Part shown: piece after piece, positions 1 to 11,662 of the stretch
Numbering within the stretch: the first letter of the stretch is position 1
Layout of the letters: each line of letters starts with the position of its first letter
Assembly: GCF_023898315.1 (NCBI RefSeq)
Contig: NC_064618.1
Coordinates: 184,565,548-184,629,547 of the forward strand
Source of the DNA: Schistocerca nitens
Taxonomy: Eukaryota > Arthropoda > Insecta > Orthoptera > Acrididae
DNA length: 64,000 nt
Reading direction: 5' to 3'
Notes under the pieces: generated by a model
Told to the model about the DNA's origin: nothing
Databases searched by the model: none
The model's input: the letters and a program-made list of their open reading frames with translations, nothing else
Program-made: the position numbers and the translations under genes

Positions 1-1810
1 GCTCACCAGATGGCAGAGTTTTGTCCGGGTGGCTCTCCCAAAGCTATCAGTAGTTCCAATGGATGGTGCCTATTCCTGTGGCCTTGTTTCGACTTAGTTC
101 TTTCAGTGCTCTGTAAAGCTCTTCAGGCAGTATCATATCTCACATTTCATCTTCATCTACATGCCCTTTCATTTTCATAATATTGTCCTCAAGTACATCG
201 CCCTTGTGTAGACCCTCTATATAGTCCTTCCACCTTTCTGTTGTCCCTTCTTTGCTTAGAACTGGGTTTCCATCTGAGCTCTTTATATCATTACAAGTAG
301 TTCTCTTTTGTGCAAAGATCTCTGTAATTGTCCTGTAGGCAGTATCTATCTTACCCCTAGTGATATATCCTTACATCTGTCCTCTAGCCATGACTGTTTA
401 GCCATTTTTCACTTCCTGTCGATCTTATTTTTGAGACATTTGTATTCCTTTTTGCCTGCTTCATTTAGTGCATTTATATAGTTTCTCCTTTCAACAATTA
501 AATTCAATATATCTTCTGTTAGCCAGGTATTTCTAGTAGCCCTCGTCTTTTTACCTCCTTGATCCTCTGCTGTCTTCACTATTTCATCTCTCAAAGTTAC
601 CCATTCTTCATCTACAGTATTTCTTTCCTCCGTTATTGTCAATCGCTCCCTAATGCTCTCCGTGAAACTCTCAGTTCATAACCAATAGATTGTGGTCAGA
701 GTCCACATCTGCCCCTGGAAATAACTTACATTTTAAAACCTGGTTCCTAAATCTCTGTCTTACCATTATGTAATCTATCTGAATCCCTCCGTTATCTCCA
801 GGCCTCTTCCATGTACACAAGCTTTTTTCATGATTCTTGAACCCAGTGTTAACTATGATTACGTTACGCTCTGTGCAAAATTCTACCAGGCGGCTTCCTC
901 TTTCATTCCTTGCCCCCATTCCATATTCACCTATTACGTTTCCTTCTCTTGTTTTTCCTACTATTGAATTCCAGTCACCCAAGACTATTAAATTTTCGTC
1001 TCCCTTCACTAGCAGAATAATTTCTTTTATACCATCATACACTTCATCAATCTCTTCGTCATCTGTGAAGCTAGTTGGCATATAAACTTGTACTACTGTG
1101 GTAGGCTTGGTCTTCGTGTCTATCCTTGCCACAATAATGCTTTCACTATGATGTTTGTAGTAGCTTACCCGCACTCTTATTTTTTGTTCATTATTAAACA
1201 AACTTCTGCATTACCCCTGTTTGGTTTTGTATTTATAACCCTGTATTCACTTGACCAAAAGTCTTGTTCCTCCTGCCACCGAACTTCACTAATTCCCACT
1301 ATATCTAACCTTAACCTATCCATTTCCATTTTTAAATTTTCTAACCTACCTGCCCGATTAGGGGATCTGACATTCCACGCTCCGATCCGTAGAATGCCAG
1401 TTTTCTTTCTCCTGATAACGACGTCCTCCTGAGTAGCCTCCGCCCGGAGATCCGAATGGGGGACTATTGTACCTAAGGGATATTTTACCCAAGAGGACGC
1501 CATCACTATTTAACCATACAGTAAAGCTGCATGCCCTCGGGAAAATTTACGGCTGTAGCTTCACTTGCTTTCAGCTGTTCGCAGTACCAGCACAGCAAGG
1601 CCATTTTGGTTAGTGTTACAAGGCCAGATCAGTCAATCATCCAGACTGTTGCCACTGCAACTACTGAAAAGCCTGCTGTCACTCTTCAGGAACCACACGT
1701 TTGTCTAGCCTCTCAACAGATACCACCTATGGTAGGGCTATCTGTATCGCTGAGGCACCCAAGCCTCCCCACCAACGTCAAGGTCCATGGTTCATGGTCT
1801 AGAGGGGCTT
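1..1810 (-). mobile_element. RTE-type LINE, 5' end (copy 1), cut by window edge
   Basis: Non-LTR retrotransposon read right to left. About 300 bp of 5' leader (1507-1810) precedes a broken ORF that starts near 1503 with MASSWVKYPLG. An endonuclease/exonuclease/phosphatase-type AP endonuclease domain follows, with motifs GAWNVRSP, GISEVRWQEEQDFW, GDWNSIVGK, QIDYIMVRQ and DSDHNLLV. Then comes a basic linker (409-642, RRNYINALNEAGKKEYK) and the start of the RT region, which is heavily decayed. The copy at 60785-63771 is the same family. Insect gene sets often mislabel such proteins 'craniofacial development protein 2-like'. The reading frame changes between 1506-1177, 1201-671 and 642-409, so this copy cannot make one protein. 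Its 3' half lies outside the window. Confidence 0.88.
671..1506 (-). pseudogene. RTE endonuclease domain, frameshifted
   Basis: Encodes the endonuclease of the LINE at 1-1810, which would nick target DNA to prime reverse transcription. It lies in two overlapping frames (1506-1177 and 1201-671) that join near LIMNKK / MFNNEQKIRVRVSYYKHH, so a frameshift lies around 1190. Expected metal and active-site motifs are visible: the N-terminal AWNVRS segment, the E in SEVRW, the D and N in GDWNS, and the C-terminal SDH. The first Met chosen is MMASSW, because the leader upstream also matches the other copy's leader (...GATGATGGCGTCC at 60821-60836). It resembles the endonuclease at 61007-61801 across its length. 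Confidence 0.8.
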
Positions 1811-3468
1811 CATGTTAGCACTGGAGGGGTTATTTTGGGGCTGGTAGAACTATGGGATGACAATACTTCAGTATTCCACAGTGCATCGGAGTGGTAGGTA
1901 TCAGTGCAAATAACGATAAACCAAGTGCACAAAAAGCCCTTGCGTTTGACTATGTCGCCCAAAATTCACATTGATCAACTAAATATCGCTCAAGCGGCGA
2001 TGTTTGCATTTCTTAAAAAAAAAATTCTCAGTATGCTGTCATTAGTAGCCCAAATGGCAGAATATCGCCTAATCTCGTCACGTGGCGGTATTCAGTTATG
2101 GAAACCATTTCTGATACAAAGTGATGGGAAGGGGCTTGTTGATAGCGGGATATGTGATCACAACGCATTCTATAATTTCTCCGTTTCGAAAAGATTCTTC
2201 GTTCAAATCCATTCAAGCTCTTGTAATACCACAGTGTTTCAGTAGACCGATGAAAGAAGGAAGTACAAAAATGTTCAGGGTTAAGTCAGGGATACAGAAA
2301 TACAAGTTGCTAAGGAATGAAATGAAGAGGAATGGAAGGGAGCTAAGATGAAATGGGTGCATCAAAATGTGAAGAAATTGAAAAAGAAATGATATAGGAA
2401 AATCGAAACAGCTTTCGGTGTGTTTAAAAGTGAGGGTATTATCATTAAGAGTGCTACGGGAATTTATAACGATATGTTTACGTAATGTGTATACATAAAC
2501 ATACAGTTATAAATGTCCCCGTTCGTAGTCGTTAATTATAACTATATGTTACTTTTGTGCTGTAACATATAGCTATAATCAGCGGTGGAAACATATTTGA
2601 GAACGCCGACCGTGTGCGGCTGTTTGTTGTTGGATCGTCTGATCAGTCGGAAGTTGCATTGCAGAGGAGAGTAAACGCCTATTCAAAATATAATTATTTT
2701 TGGATAGCTCAACATGAATTTCCTAAGGCACCGTAGTTTATCATGCATTTACCAGTAGAATATGGCGCGGAGAAAATATTTCGCCGCATACAACTTCCGT
2801 CCGATTTCGACGAAAGAATTCGTGACTGTGAACTCTCTATTTGGCAGAAACATAAAGAAAATTAAATAACTTCATGAAGGAGTGAGACAGATTCTATATT
2901 AAATAAATAGTCCATATACCAATTCCATTTAAATCTGAATTTATGGCAATTAATAAATGAACTTACACTGCAATGAAAGATTTAACATGGATGCCGTTTT
3001 GACTGGCACTTCTCTTCTCGTAATGAAAATAATTCCTTTGACGTTTTCACATACACGTCGCACAATGAATCTACTACTATGCAGTATTGCACTTTTAGTA
3101 TTGCACATTTACTTTACACTAAAATTATTTTTAACGATAATAATACGGCGGCAAGACATGCGCGTCCTACACAAGTTACAAGAGACAAGAGAAGAATGAG
3201 TAACTGTTCATCGAGAATATCTCGTACATAAAAAAAAAAAAAGTGTAGAAGTGTTCTTCTTCTGTCCGTTTTCCGCGCCGCGGATTTCAAAGTCAATAAC
3301 TCACTGCATCTCTGACGGCGCTTCGACAATAAACAAGTTACGTCACAGGTCGTTCACCTTTTACATTCTCGCAACATTATTTGCTAACTGTAGCTGTTGC
3401 CGAGCGACTGCTCGATTAGTGAATGATTTAAAATGATAAGGCAATCACATAATGTTACAAATTCCACT
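1811..3468. other. No gene seen; AT-rich with one hairpin
   Basis: I see no coding homology on either strand. The short ORFs here have no recognisable domain. The stretch holds a short perfect-stem hairpin (2535-2579) and an A-run near 3230-3241. Confidence 0.6.
2535..2579. repeat. Inverted repeat, 18-bp arms, 9-nt loop
   Basis: The arms ATTATAACTATATGTTAC (2535-2552) and GTAACATATAGCTATAAT (2562-2579) are reverse complements apart from one mismatch, around the loop TTTTGTGCT. No transposase or flanking duplication was recognised, so the origin is unknown. It could be a MITE remnant or chance in AT-rich sequence. Confidence 0.6.
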
Positions 3469-5056
3469 GTTAAATGCACAGGAGAGAGCGGATAAGTGGA
3501 AGGAGTACATTGAAGACCTCTATGAGGAAGAAGATTTGTCTAAAGTGACAAAAGAAGCAACAGAAGTCGAGTTAGATGAGATAGGGGATCCGTATTAGAA
3601 TCCTAATTCAAAAGAGCTTTGGTGGACTAAGGAACAAATAAGGCACAAGGGATAGATAACATTAAAACATAATTTTTAAAATAATTGGGGGAAGTGGCAA
3701 GAAAACTAATATTCAAGTTGGTGTTCAGAATGTATGAGTCGGGCGACATACCATCTGACTTTCGGAAAAATATTATCCACACAATTCCGAAGACTGCAAG
3801 AGCTGACAAGTGCAGGAATTGTTGCACAGTCAGCTTAACAGCCCATGCATCCTAATTGTTTACAAGATTAATATTCAGAAGAATGGAAAAGAAAATTGAG
3901 AGTGTGTTAGATGACGATCAGTTTGGATTTAGGAAAGGTAAAGGTACCAGAGAAGCTCTTCTGACGTTGCGGTTGATAATGGAACCAAGACTGAAGGAAA
4001 ATAAAGACATGTTCGTTGGATTTGTCGACCTGAAGCGTTCGACAATGTAAAAAGATGTTCGAAATTCTGATAAAAATAGCGGTAAGCTATAGGGAGAAAC
4101 GGGTAATATACAACATGCACAAGAGTCAAGAGGGAATAATAAGAGTGGACGACCAAGAAGCGCTCGGATTAAAAAGGGTATGAGACAAGGATGTGTTCTT
4201 TCGCCCCTAGTGTTCAGTCTGTACATGGTAGAAGCAATTATGGAAATAAAAGATTCAGGAGAGGGTTATAATTCTAGGTGAACGGATATCAGTGATACGA
4301 TTCGTTGATGACATTGCTACCCCGAGTGAAAGTGAAGAGGAATTACATGATCTGCTGTATGGAATGAACAATATAATGAGTACAGAATATGGATAGAAAG
4401 TAACTCGAAGAAAGACGAAAGTAATGACGAGTAGCAGAAATGAGAACAGAGCGAAACTTAACATCAGAACTGATGGCCACTAAATAGATGAAGTGAAGGA
4501 ATTCTGCTGTCTAGGCAGCAAAATAACCGATGACGGACGGAGCAAGGAGGACATCAAAAGCAGACCAGCACTGGCAAAAAGGCGTTCCTGGCCAAGACAA
4601 GTCAACTAATATCAAAAATATTCCTTAATTTGAGGTAGAAATTTTTGAGAATTTACATCTGGAGGACAGCATTGTTTGGTAGTGGAACATGGACTGTTGA
4701 GAAACCAGAAGACCGTTGAAGCTTTTGAGATGTGGTGCTACAGACGAATGTTGAAAATTAGGTTTACTGATAAGGTAATGAATGAATAAGTTCTGCGAAA
4801 AATGGGAGAGGAACAGGAATGTGTGGGAAACACTGACAAGAAGAAGAGGCAGGATGATACGATACCTGTTAAGTCATCAAGAAATAACTTCCAAGGTACT
4901 AGAGGGAGCTGTAGAGTGCAAAAACTGTAGAGGAAGACAGAGATTTGAATGTATCCAGCAAATAATCGAGCACGTTGGTTGCAAATGCTACTATGAGGTG
5001 AATAGGTTAGCACGGGAGTCAAATTTGTGGTGTGCCGTATCAAACCAGTCAGAAGA

Positions 5057-5105
5057 AATGGCTCTGAGCACTATGGTACTTAACATCTATGGTCATCAGT
5101 CCCCT
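5057..5105 (-). mobile_element. 49-bp SINE scrap with 13-bp target duplication
   Basis: AATGGCTCTGAGCACTATGG and onward to CAGTCCCCT is the 3' terminus of the common tRNA-headed SINE, in reverse orientation. It is flanked by ACCAGTCAGAAGA at 5044-5056 and again at 5106-5118. This exact 13-bp repeat is the target-site duplication, so this is a real insertion truncated to about a quarter of the SINE length. It interrupts the C-terminal coding end of the RTE relic. Confidence 0.85.
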
Positions 5106-5131
5106 ACCAGTCAGAAGACTAATGACTCAAA

Positions 5132-5163
5132 AATAATAATAATAACAACAATAATAATAATGT
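5132..5163 (+). repeat. (AAT)/(AAC) microsatellite tail
   Basis: AATAATAATAATAACAACAA-type tract directly after the RTE relic's last coding codons. It matches the position of the trinucleotide tail of the related elements, which is (CAA)n in the 60785-63771 copy. Confidence 0.7.
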
Positions 5164-5165
5164 CT

Positions 5166-8100
5166 GAAGTCATCAATCCTACACAAAATTAAATCTTAAA
5201 TATTGTATATATTCATGCAGTATCAAATGAAGACACAAGGAAATTAAAGGGAAACATGCAATATCGGTATTCCTTCTTTTATAGTGACGCAATTTATTTG
5301 TTTAAAAAACGATGTACTCAACCAGTATTTCCAAATTCTACACCGTCTGCGGTATCTCGATGCTTTGAGCCGCTGAACTAGCAATCCCTGGATCCTGAAG
5401 ACGACGTCGTTCGAATTCATCTGCTGGTAACCTTGAAAATGGTTTTCTGTGGTTTCCCATTTTCAGTTTAGGCAATTGCCGATGTTGGTCCATTACTACA
5501 AGCCACAGCAAAAGCTTCTCAATTCCTCTCTTTCCTGAGATATTTTATTTCTCTTAAAGATGCAGCTCTGTGCTCAAATGAAGTGAGCTGCAATCGAAGG
5601 CGAACAAACGTCTCCTCTGAATCTTCCGGCACTAAAAGTCTTCAGATAAATAAACAATAATATAACATCTCCTCATTTAGGTTGTTTGTTTGTCTGCTGG
5701 AAGATCCTATAATTCAGAACATGATCTTTCTACATTGCAAGAAGTGACAGTGGGCAAGTTGAATAATTCTAAATCCTATTCATTACCATCACCAAAAATT
5801 ATTCTAGCTTCTCTGTCTAACAGAGATCTTTTTACTCCAATAGCCCTGTTGGTAAAAATCACAGCGTCCCAAAAGATTTGCGCTCGTCAGTTCCCGATTA
5901 GTTCGTCAGCACAAATCCAAATTGAAAGAAGAAGAGTGTAAAATGGCCTCGCAGTGTGGAGGGAGATAATAGCATGACTTGCAGGTCTGCCAAAATACAG
6001 TACTGCTAAGTAACGAGATTATATCTCTGCTTGGAGAAAACTCTGAGATAACTGAACAATATAAAAGTTTACGAAAAATTCTAAAATAAAGTTAGTCTTT
6101 TTAAGGTCCTATTTAAGAAAACGTCCCTGCTCCCCCTTCCCCCCCCCCCCCCCTCTGTGACATAATTCTGGATGATTCCTTGTGCAAAGTAACAAATTAT
6201 CTAAAGCAGTGGAAAAAAAAATATATCGAGTAATCACAACTGAATATTTGGTAATACAGTATCTGCTAATGGATTCGCAACACTATATTCTGTCTAATGA
6301 CTAGAACTGCTATCAGAATTTAATGAAATATTGAGATGCTCTATTTTTCACGACACGTTAATTTTCAAATGCTTTCACATTTACTTCCTTCGTGTATGTT
6401 TCAATATTAAGGCCATATGACCAAGAAGTTTGGTTGATAGCATGTTTAGTCAGTCTTCTCTCTTCTGCCAGTGAAAATACTTTGTTGTTCCTTGCCACAT
6501 AATCCTTACACTGTTCAATAGAACTGAAGTGGCCGTGATATGATGTAGTCTGAGGACCCTAAGGCCATATATCTTCTTTGCCAATTCATTTACAACATAT
6601 TTAGGTAAAAGTGATTCATTCTGATCCACGAGGTCCTACAACTCACCCTTTCCACTGTAATCTGGTAAGGGAACGTTGTTTTGCTGTAGTCTGTCGATAA
6701 TGCCTTGGTTTCAGGAAGTTACTGTAGGCGACTTATGAAAGAAAATCGAATGATAACTATAACTGGAGATTTATTCAAGACTTAGATAGGTCTTCGATAT
6801 TGACAAGAGCTACACACCCCTTCACAGATTCTAATTTTATGTGAGTTTGGTGAGAAAATCTTCGTTCCAGTCTAATACTTCAATCAACAATTAAAACCAA
6901 GAAATAATGATCCATAAGTGTCTCAGATGTTTACGTTAATGGGTGTAGAAACAGAATAATAAAATAGTTAATTACATTGATAAAAGTATTACAGTAACTA
7001 AAATGAGAGTTCTTAATTTTATGACTGCATTACTACGAGAACTTTCCTTAGAGAAAAGTAACTCTAAGCTTAAAAAAAGATTGAATGTGTATTTGAATTC
7101 AGAACATTTCTATTAAAACATCAGTTCTTCAGTTTTATGCTAATGAGTCAAGCGAACAATTCCGTCTCAATTAATCTTGTTATACTAACTGTAATATTGA
7201 TGCCAACTTAGATGGGAGATGTGACTGATGTGACAAATCGCATAAGAAATAGAAACACAAAATATGAATTCGGCATAGTCCACAGGGACAACTTTGACTG
7301 TGGTGCATAGTGGCATAGTCTAAGTATATAAATTGTATTTGTTCCACGCTATAGAGAGCTACGGCGCTCCTCTTCTCTTGAAAACAATTACCTTATGATG
7401 GCTGCAATTCGCGTACATGACCTAAAGTCCACAGAACGTGAAGCGGCCACGACTTGCACTGCGAGCTCTCGGAACTAAGTGATATGGGTTTCTTAATTAC
7501 AAAACATCATGATAAATATGACCACTAATGGTAAGCTCTGGTATCAGACCGTAAGATGACAAAGAATCCAAGCCTTCAACATAATAAATTATTTATGATC
7601 AGATAATAAAAATTGTCAATCTGACATTTAGTTTTCAATGTTCAGGAAAACAGAACACCTCGAACGACTAAAGACAAGCTGTTCACATTCACAGGACGTG
7701 CACTGTAGTACATTCTGCTTAAATGATTAGCATTCTACTCACCTCGATTCTGCATGTGTGCACAGCGTCTACCATGGGCCCATTTGTGATGCCATCTACG
7801 TGTATCAGCCACGAATAGTCTCTTGTGGTATAGCCATCCATGCTGCACTCACCTGGTTCCAAAGTTCATCTGTACATAGAGCACTTTAAAAAGCAGCAAT
7901 TCACTGACACAAGGCCTGCTACCACTCGAATCACTGAAACGTTAATCACAAACAAATATTTAGTCGGAGTACAAATCTCAGATCATTTCCGACTTCTAAC
8001 GTATAAAATTCATGAACAGCTCTATAGGATAATATCGTTCCCCGGAGATTTGCTTGAGACCGAGCGACAACCTGACCATCATTTACAAGAGGATTCGTAA

Positions 8101-9240
8101 TTCAACATATTAAGAAAACACAGTGATATTAAGTGATAATTAGTGTTGAAGGATTTGAACAGTATCACATTACTAGAGCAGAGCTTAAAACTGACAGATG
8201 TTAGTGCTTTCAATAATTAACAAATGTAGAACTAACCACAGAGGAAAACGATATGATTTTCAACACACAAGGTTCCAGAGGACTAGCGTTCAAAAACCCA
8301 TTCGACCCTAATCATTGACTGTTCTTAGACTGCTGGCCAACATAACTGCAACACCGCGAAAACTGCATATGAAAACTTCTTGGATATTCAAACGATTCGT
8401 AATTCAGGGCCATACAGTATCAATACCTACATTATGTACGTAGGGAAATATTAGGCAACGGTTTACTTATTCTGAAATTGCACAGGAATGAGGTTTGCCA
8501 TGACTTGTGTAAAAGAGTGAGTGTTTACCAACATATATTGATTTTCGACGAAGCCCAGAATCTTGCCGTATCTAAATAGTTGCTAATCGTTCCTTAATAT
8601 TGTTGCCAGCATTGGTCTAGATCCCACGGCTGTTCTACAAATTTGGAATAGATAAGCAGAGGGCACATACTGAATGCAGTGCAGGATCTGTGAACTGTAT
8701 GTCGGGCATGGTACTTGTTCATCTTGGAAAAATCATACAGCTGCGGTACGCACGTAGGGTCTGGAAATGCCCTTTTTTTGTCCAGCGAGACAAGTATTCA
8801 AATGGAAAATGCTACAACTTGAGGTGTACAATAGAATTGTCGCACAGTGGTAATGGTTGTTGCTTCCCTAGACAGGGCAGTACAGATTGGGAAGGGTTAA
8901 CGGCATTAAGTGATCCTTTCATTATCGTCCCAGTACTGCATACAGCATTACAATACATGTATCCATCCTCAGTGAGGATAATGAACGTTGCTAAATTCGA
9001 TTCGTCATCCGCAAACATGCACAGCACCTGGTTTGGTACTAAATGGTTCCATCTGGTAAGCAACACAATCACCTCTGATCCACACTTGAATGGTACGTGC
9101 TGTATTTCTCCACTGTGAACACCGGATGGTGTGCGCTACTATCGATTTTTCACAAATATATCTATCAGCCCTGACTTGCAGAAAGGGCTCGGTCGATTTT
9201 CCTTGTGCCCAGATATTCTTTTCAAGTCACTTGTTATGAC
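5166..9240. other. No gene recognised
   Basis: About 4 kb with no recognisable domain on either strand. It includes a C15 run at 6139-6153. The longest ORFs (7840-8100 plus, 86 codons; 8690-9118 plus, 142 codons, mirrored by 9072-8812 minus, 86 codons) show no motif I recognise. The 8690-9118 stretch is the only one long enough to be worth a search. It could be a degraded repeat open in several frames by chance. Confidence 0.5.
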
Positions 9241-10097
9241 GATGCCGCGAAAGAACGGATAGAACGGCTCTTATGATGGATGCGAGCGCCGCCGTTTCCG
9301 AGTTGCGGACGGTGGTGAGCAGTCAGATGGAGCGATTGGAACGAGCAACGTCTGTCGGAAACCAGCAGCGTGTCCATGGTCGATCATTGGTGCCTCGTTG
9401 GCAGTGAGCGCGGATTGTGGAGAGCAGTTTCGGCACCGGAGGTCGGGGCTCGTGCATCACTTGGAGATGGACAGCGAATCTTAACGCAGCCAGCAGCAGT
9501 GACAGCAGCTGAAAACGTCTACTGGAAGCCAGTTGTGTGTCAGTGCGAGTCGTGGCGCCATTGAGTTAGTTGACTGTTCTGTCTGGCCCTTATGGCTCAG
9601 GTGTAGTATCGATTATCCCTCTTGCGGCCCCATTGCCAATATCTATGACGAAGAGTTGGTATCTGTGACCTGAGCCCTTAGAAAGTCTTCGCTTGTCGGT
9701 ATATATACGGAGTTTCCTGACCCGAGGGGGAGGCACGAAATTTGGCGATTGGCGGCAGCGTCGCGACAACGGGTGGTCACGAGATCCGAGCGGCCGAAGC
9801 CACGAGCTGCGCAAGGACGGCCTGTGCAAAGCAAAGAGTATTTCACCGTGGTCAATATCAACTACAAGCAGCAGGCCGGTTGGTTGGCAACATTCGTATC
9901 AGACGCCCGCTCGTGGCCTAGCTGCCCTCTTCTACCTGGTTTTCACCGGCACTACTCAGTAACTGCCGTGACGCACCGTGGATCCATGGAACTGCTTGTT
10001 GATAAAGGGGAGTAACGTTCTGTAATCCTCTTGGTGATTTGTGTCATTGTCTACTGGCCTTCCTAATTATTTTCTGTTTGGTACCCGACCCTCAGAG
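9241..10097. other. GC/CpG-richer segment of unknown nature
   Basis: From about 9240 to 9960 the sequence is clearly richer in GC and CpG than its neighbours, with short overlapping ORFs on both strands (for example 9749-10015 plus, 88 codons). No protein motif was recognised. A CpG-rich promoter or an LTR would look like this. I see no TG...CA ends with a target duplication, so neither can be claimed. Confidence 0.35.
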
Positions 10098-10109
10098 TTT
10101 TACTCTGTC

Positions 10110-10312
10110 GCCGGCCGAGATGGCCGAGCGGTTCTAGGCGCTACAGTCTGGAACCGCGCACCCGCTACGGTCGCAGGTTTGAATCCTACATCGCGCATGG
10201 ATGTGTGTGATGTCCTTAGGCTAGTTCGGTTTAAGTAGTTCTAAGTTCGAGAGGACTGATGACCTTAGAAGTTAAGTCCCATAGTGCTCAGAGCCATTTG
10301 AACCATTATTTA
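10110..10312 (+). mobile_element. SINE family A (tRNA-derived), near full length
   Basis: A tRNA-like head starts with GCCGGCCGAGATGGCCGAGC, with an A-box-like TGGCCGAGCGGT. The B-box-like GGTTTGAATCC has one change from GGTTCGAATCC. The body contains GATGTGTGTGATGTCCTTAG and the 3' end is AGTGCTCAGAGCCATTTGAACC. Flanking TTTTACTCTGTC (before 10110) and TTTTTACTTCGTC (from 10313) form an imperfect target duplication. It is transcribed by RNA polymerase III when active and is non-coding. Confidence 0.85.
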
Positions 10313-10325
10313 TTTTTACTTCGTC

Positions 10326-10690
10326 AGCTCTTTGGTCGTAAATATAAGCCGTGGTATTGTACTAAAATACTACTTGTTGTTTCAAAATTTGTCCCACTAT
10401 TATACTGCCTTTCCTTTCTGGTTCATACCCCATCATTAATGTTCCAATGAATCAGGTCCCTTTGTCGTAAATACAGCCGGAACAATTGTACTATGGCACA
10501 GGTAGCCGTTATACAAAACAGGGGTCTTGTGGTTAAATTTATATGTTAACCGGTTCAATTCTGTGATTTTAATTGCATTAGTTATAATCTGAACAACCTG
10601 TTGGACTAAGCCGTGCGTTGCTGTCTTTGAAAGACCGCGTAATTATTGGTGTATTTTTAACTAGATCTCGCGTTTCCGCCTAGTGAGTTC
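10326..10690. other. No feature recognised
   Basis: AT-rich stretch with short ORFs only. CGTAAATA(T/C)A-type sequence repeats at about 10337 and 10467, which hints at an old duplication, but nothing more can be supported. Confidence 0.4.
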
Positions 10691-10691
10691 T

Positions 10692-10790
10692 CTTGTAATG
10701 CAAGTGCTACTGTGAGATGAAGAGGTTAGGACAGTATAGGAATTTGTAGCGGGCCGCCTCAAACCAGTCAGAAGACTGATGATAAAAAAA
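10692..10790 (+). mobile_element. RTE LINE 3'-end scrap
   Basis: AATGCAAGTGCTACTGTGAG, then GATGAAGAGGTTAGGACAG and the terminal CCTCAAACCAGTCAGAAGAC, matches the last coding codons and 3' end of the RTE relic at 4980-5120 (SNQSE-D ending). It is an extreme 5' truncation, as LINE insertions often are, ending in an A-run near 10786. Confidence 0.7.
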
Positions 10791-11120
10791 GGGTTCACAA
10801 GAAATGTTTTAAGACATTCCGTCAGAGCGGTCTTAATAACTGACAATCAGTGTAACTCTGAAAACATTAACAGCCAACTGTCATCAGGGCTTTAGTCAAA
10901 ATAAGATTGTCAAAAGGGACGAGTTGGGATCCAATCGCATCTTGGATGCCGATTGAAATTAAGAGCTTGGTTGCTTTGAAGTAGGCCTAATCGGTTTAAC
11001 CTTTAATCACAGGTGCGCTTCTTAGCCCCGAACCCCTCGACATACAGCTTTCTAATTAAAAGTTACGTCATCTGTTTTGGGTAATTGAATCACCCTAGCC
11101 ATCAGTGGTATTTATACAGT

Positions 11121-11395
11121 TGTCATGTGTTGCAGAAGGACATTTAATAAGAGAAACTGTATCCAGCTTGATAGTAAACACCGCTCTTACAAGTGATAAC
11201 AGGCAGGCTGCAGGTTCGCCTGTCTTGTAATTATTGTTAGATTGTTTGCAGTTTTTACTTCTCTTGCAAAAGCTTATGCTTTTTGCAAATTTGTTCATTT
11301 TGTAAGAAAATTTATTTTGTTAAATAAACAGGTTGTTTTATTGGTGGGTCCTTCCTTCCACGTTCTCCTTAATTCCAGTGAGCATCCACGTTTCA
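11121..11395 (+). repeat. 5' LTR of the Gypsy-type element
   Basis: It begins TGTCATGTG and ends CACGTTTCA (TG...CA). It matches 16569-16784 along its length: TTTAATAAGAGAAAC, GTCTTGTAATTATTGT, CTCTTGCAAAAG, GGTGGGTCC and CTTAATTCCAGTGAG are shared. It is about 59 bp longer than the 3' copy because it keeps a stretch near 11276-11338, which includes AATAAA (11323-11328), a likely polyadenylation signal. The divergence between the two LTRs is substantial, so the insertion is old. Confidence 0.87.
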
Positions 11396-11396
11396 T

Positions 11397-11414
11397 TGGT
11401 AACAGAGCGTGGTT
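11397..11414 (+). promoter_or_regulatory. Primer-binding site, initiator-Met tRNA type
   Basis: TGGTAACAGAGCGTGGTT starts one base after the 5' LTR. It matches, with a few changes, the complement of the 3' end of eukaryotic initiator methionine tRNA (TGGTAGCAGAGGATGG-like in animals, TGGTATCAGAGCATGG in plants). Reverse transcription of the element would prime here. The match is from memory of tRNA sequences. Confidence 0.7.
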
Positions 11415-11427
11415 GTCCATCCGTTAC

Positions 11428-11662
11428 GGGGGGGGGGGGTTCACGAATTTAAATTCGAGCAACCTGCTACAGTTTAAATTTTGTACTTTATTCTTTTGGG
11501 TAATTATCTAATTATTCTCTTTTGTCCGCAACCGCACCTTGAGTCCACGTCAGCGTCCCAGTATTTCGTACCTAAAACGGGATCAGCTCGTGCATGAACT
11601 GAGGATTGGGCAACAAAATGTTCACGATACGGGGGGGGGGGAGGGGGAGGGAGGGGGGGGGG
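11428..11662 (+). repeat. Poly-G / G-rich tracts in the element leader
   Basis: A G12 run at 11428-11439 and a 32-nt G-rich purine tract at 11631-11662 lie in the leader of the LTR element. A third run of 16 G sits at 14592-14607. Such runs could form G-quadruplexes or could be assembly slippage sites. Run lengths should be treated as approximate. Confidence 0.7.

Larger units (their letters stand above)
3470..5165 (+). mobile_element. Older RTE-type LINE, 5'-truncated and decayed
   Basis: A diverged relative of the RTE LINE, plus strand. It enters in the linker before RT (WKEYIEDLYEEEDLSK near 3500). RT remnants follow: RRMEKKIESVLDDDQFGF (3880s), KGTREALLTLRLIMEPRL and VGFVDLKR. The catalytic box appears as IRFVDDIA near 4297-4320. 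Next are FCCLGSKITDDGRSKED-like sequence near 4500, MWCYRRMLKIR-like sequence near 4735, and the C-terminal tail RLARESNLWCAVSNQSE (about 5000-5060). Stops and frameshifts are frequent. The tail is an (AAT)/(AAC) tract near 5132-5163. It differs enough from the 1-1810 and 60785-63771 copies to be another subfamily, or a much older copy. The 3' end carries a SINE scrap at 5057-5105. Confidence 0.8.

Noticed and set aside
8690..9118. 142-codon ORF on the plus strand, with an 86-codon ORF opposite
   Set aside because: No recognisable domain, no codon pattern distinct from its neighbours, and opposite-strand openness suggests chance or an old repeat. The FADD word on the minus strand lacks any RT context.
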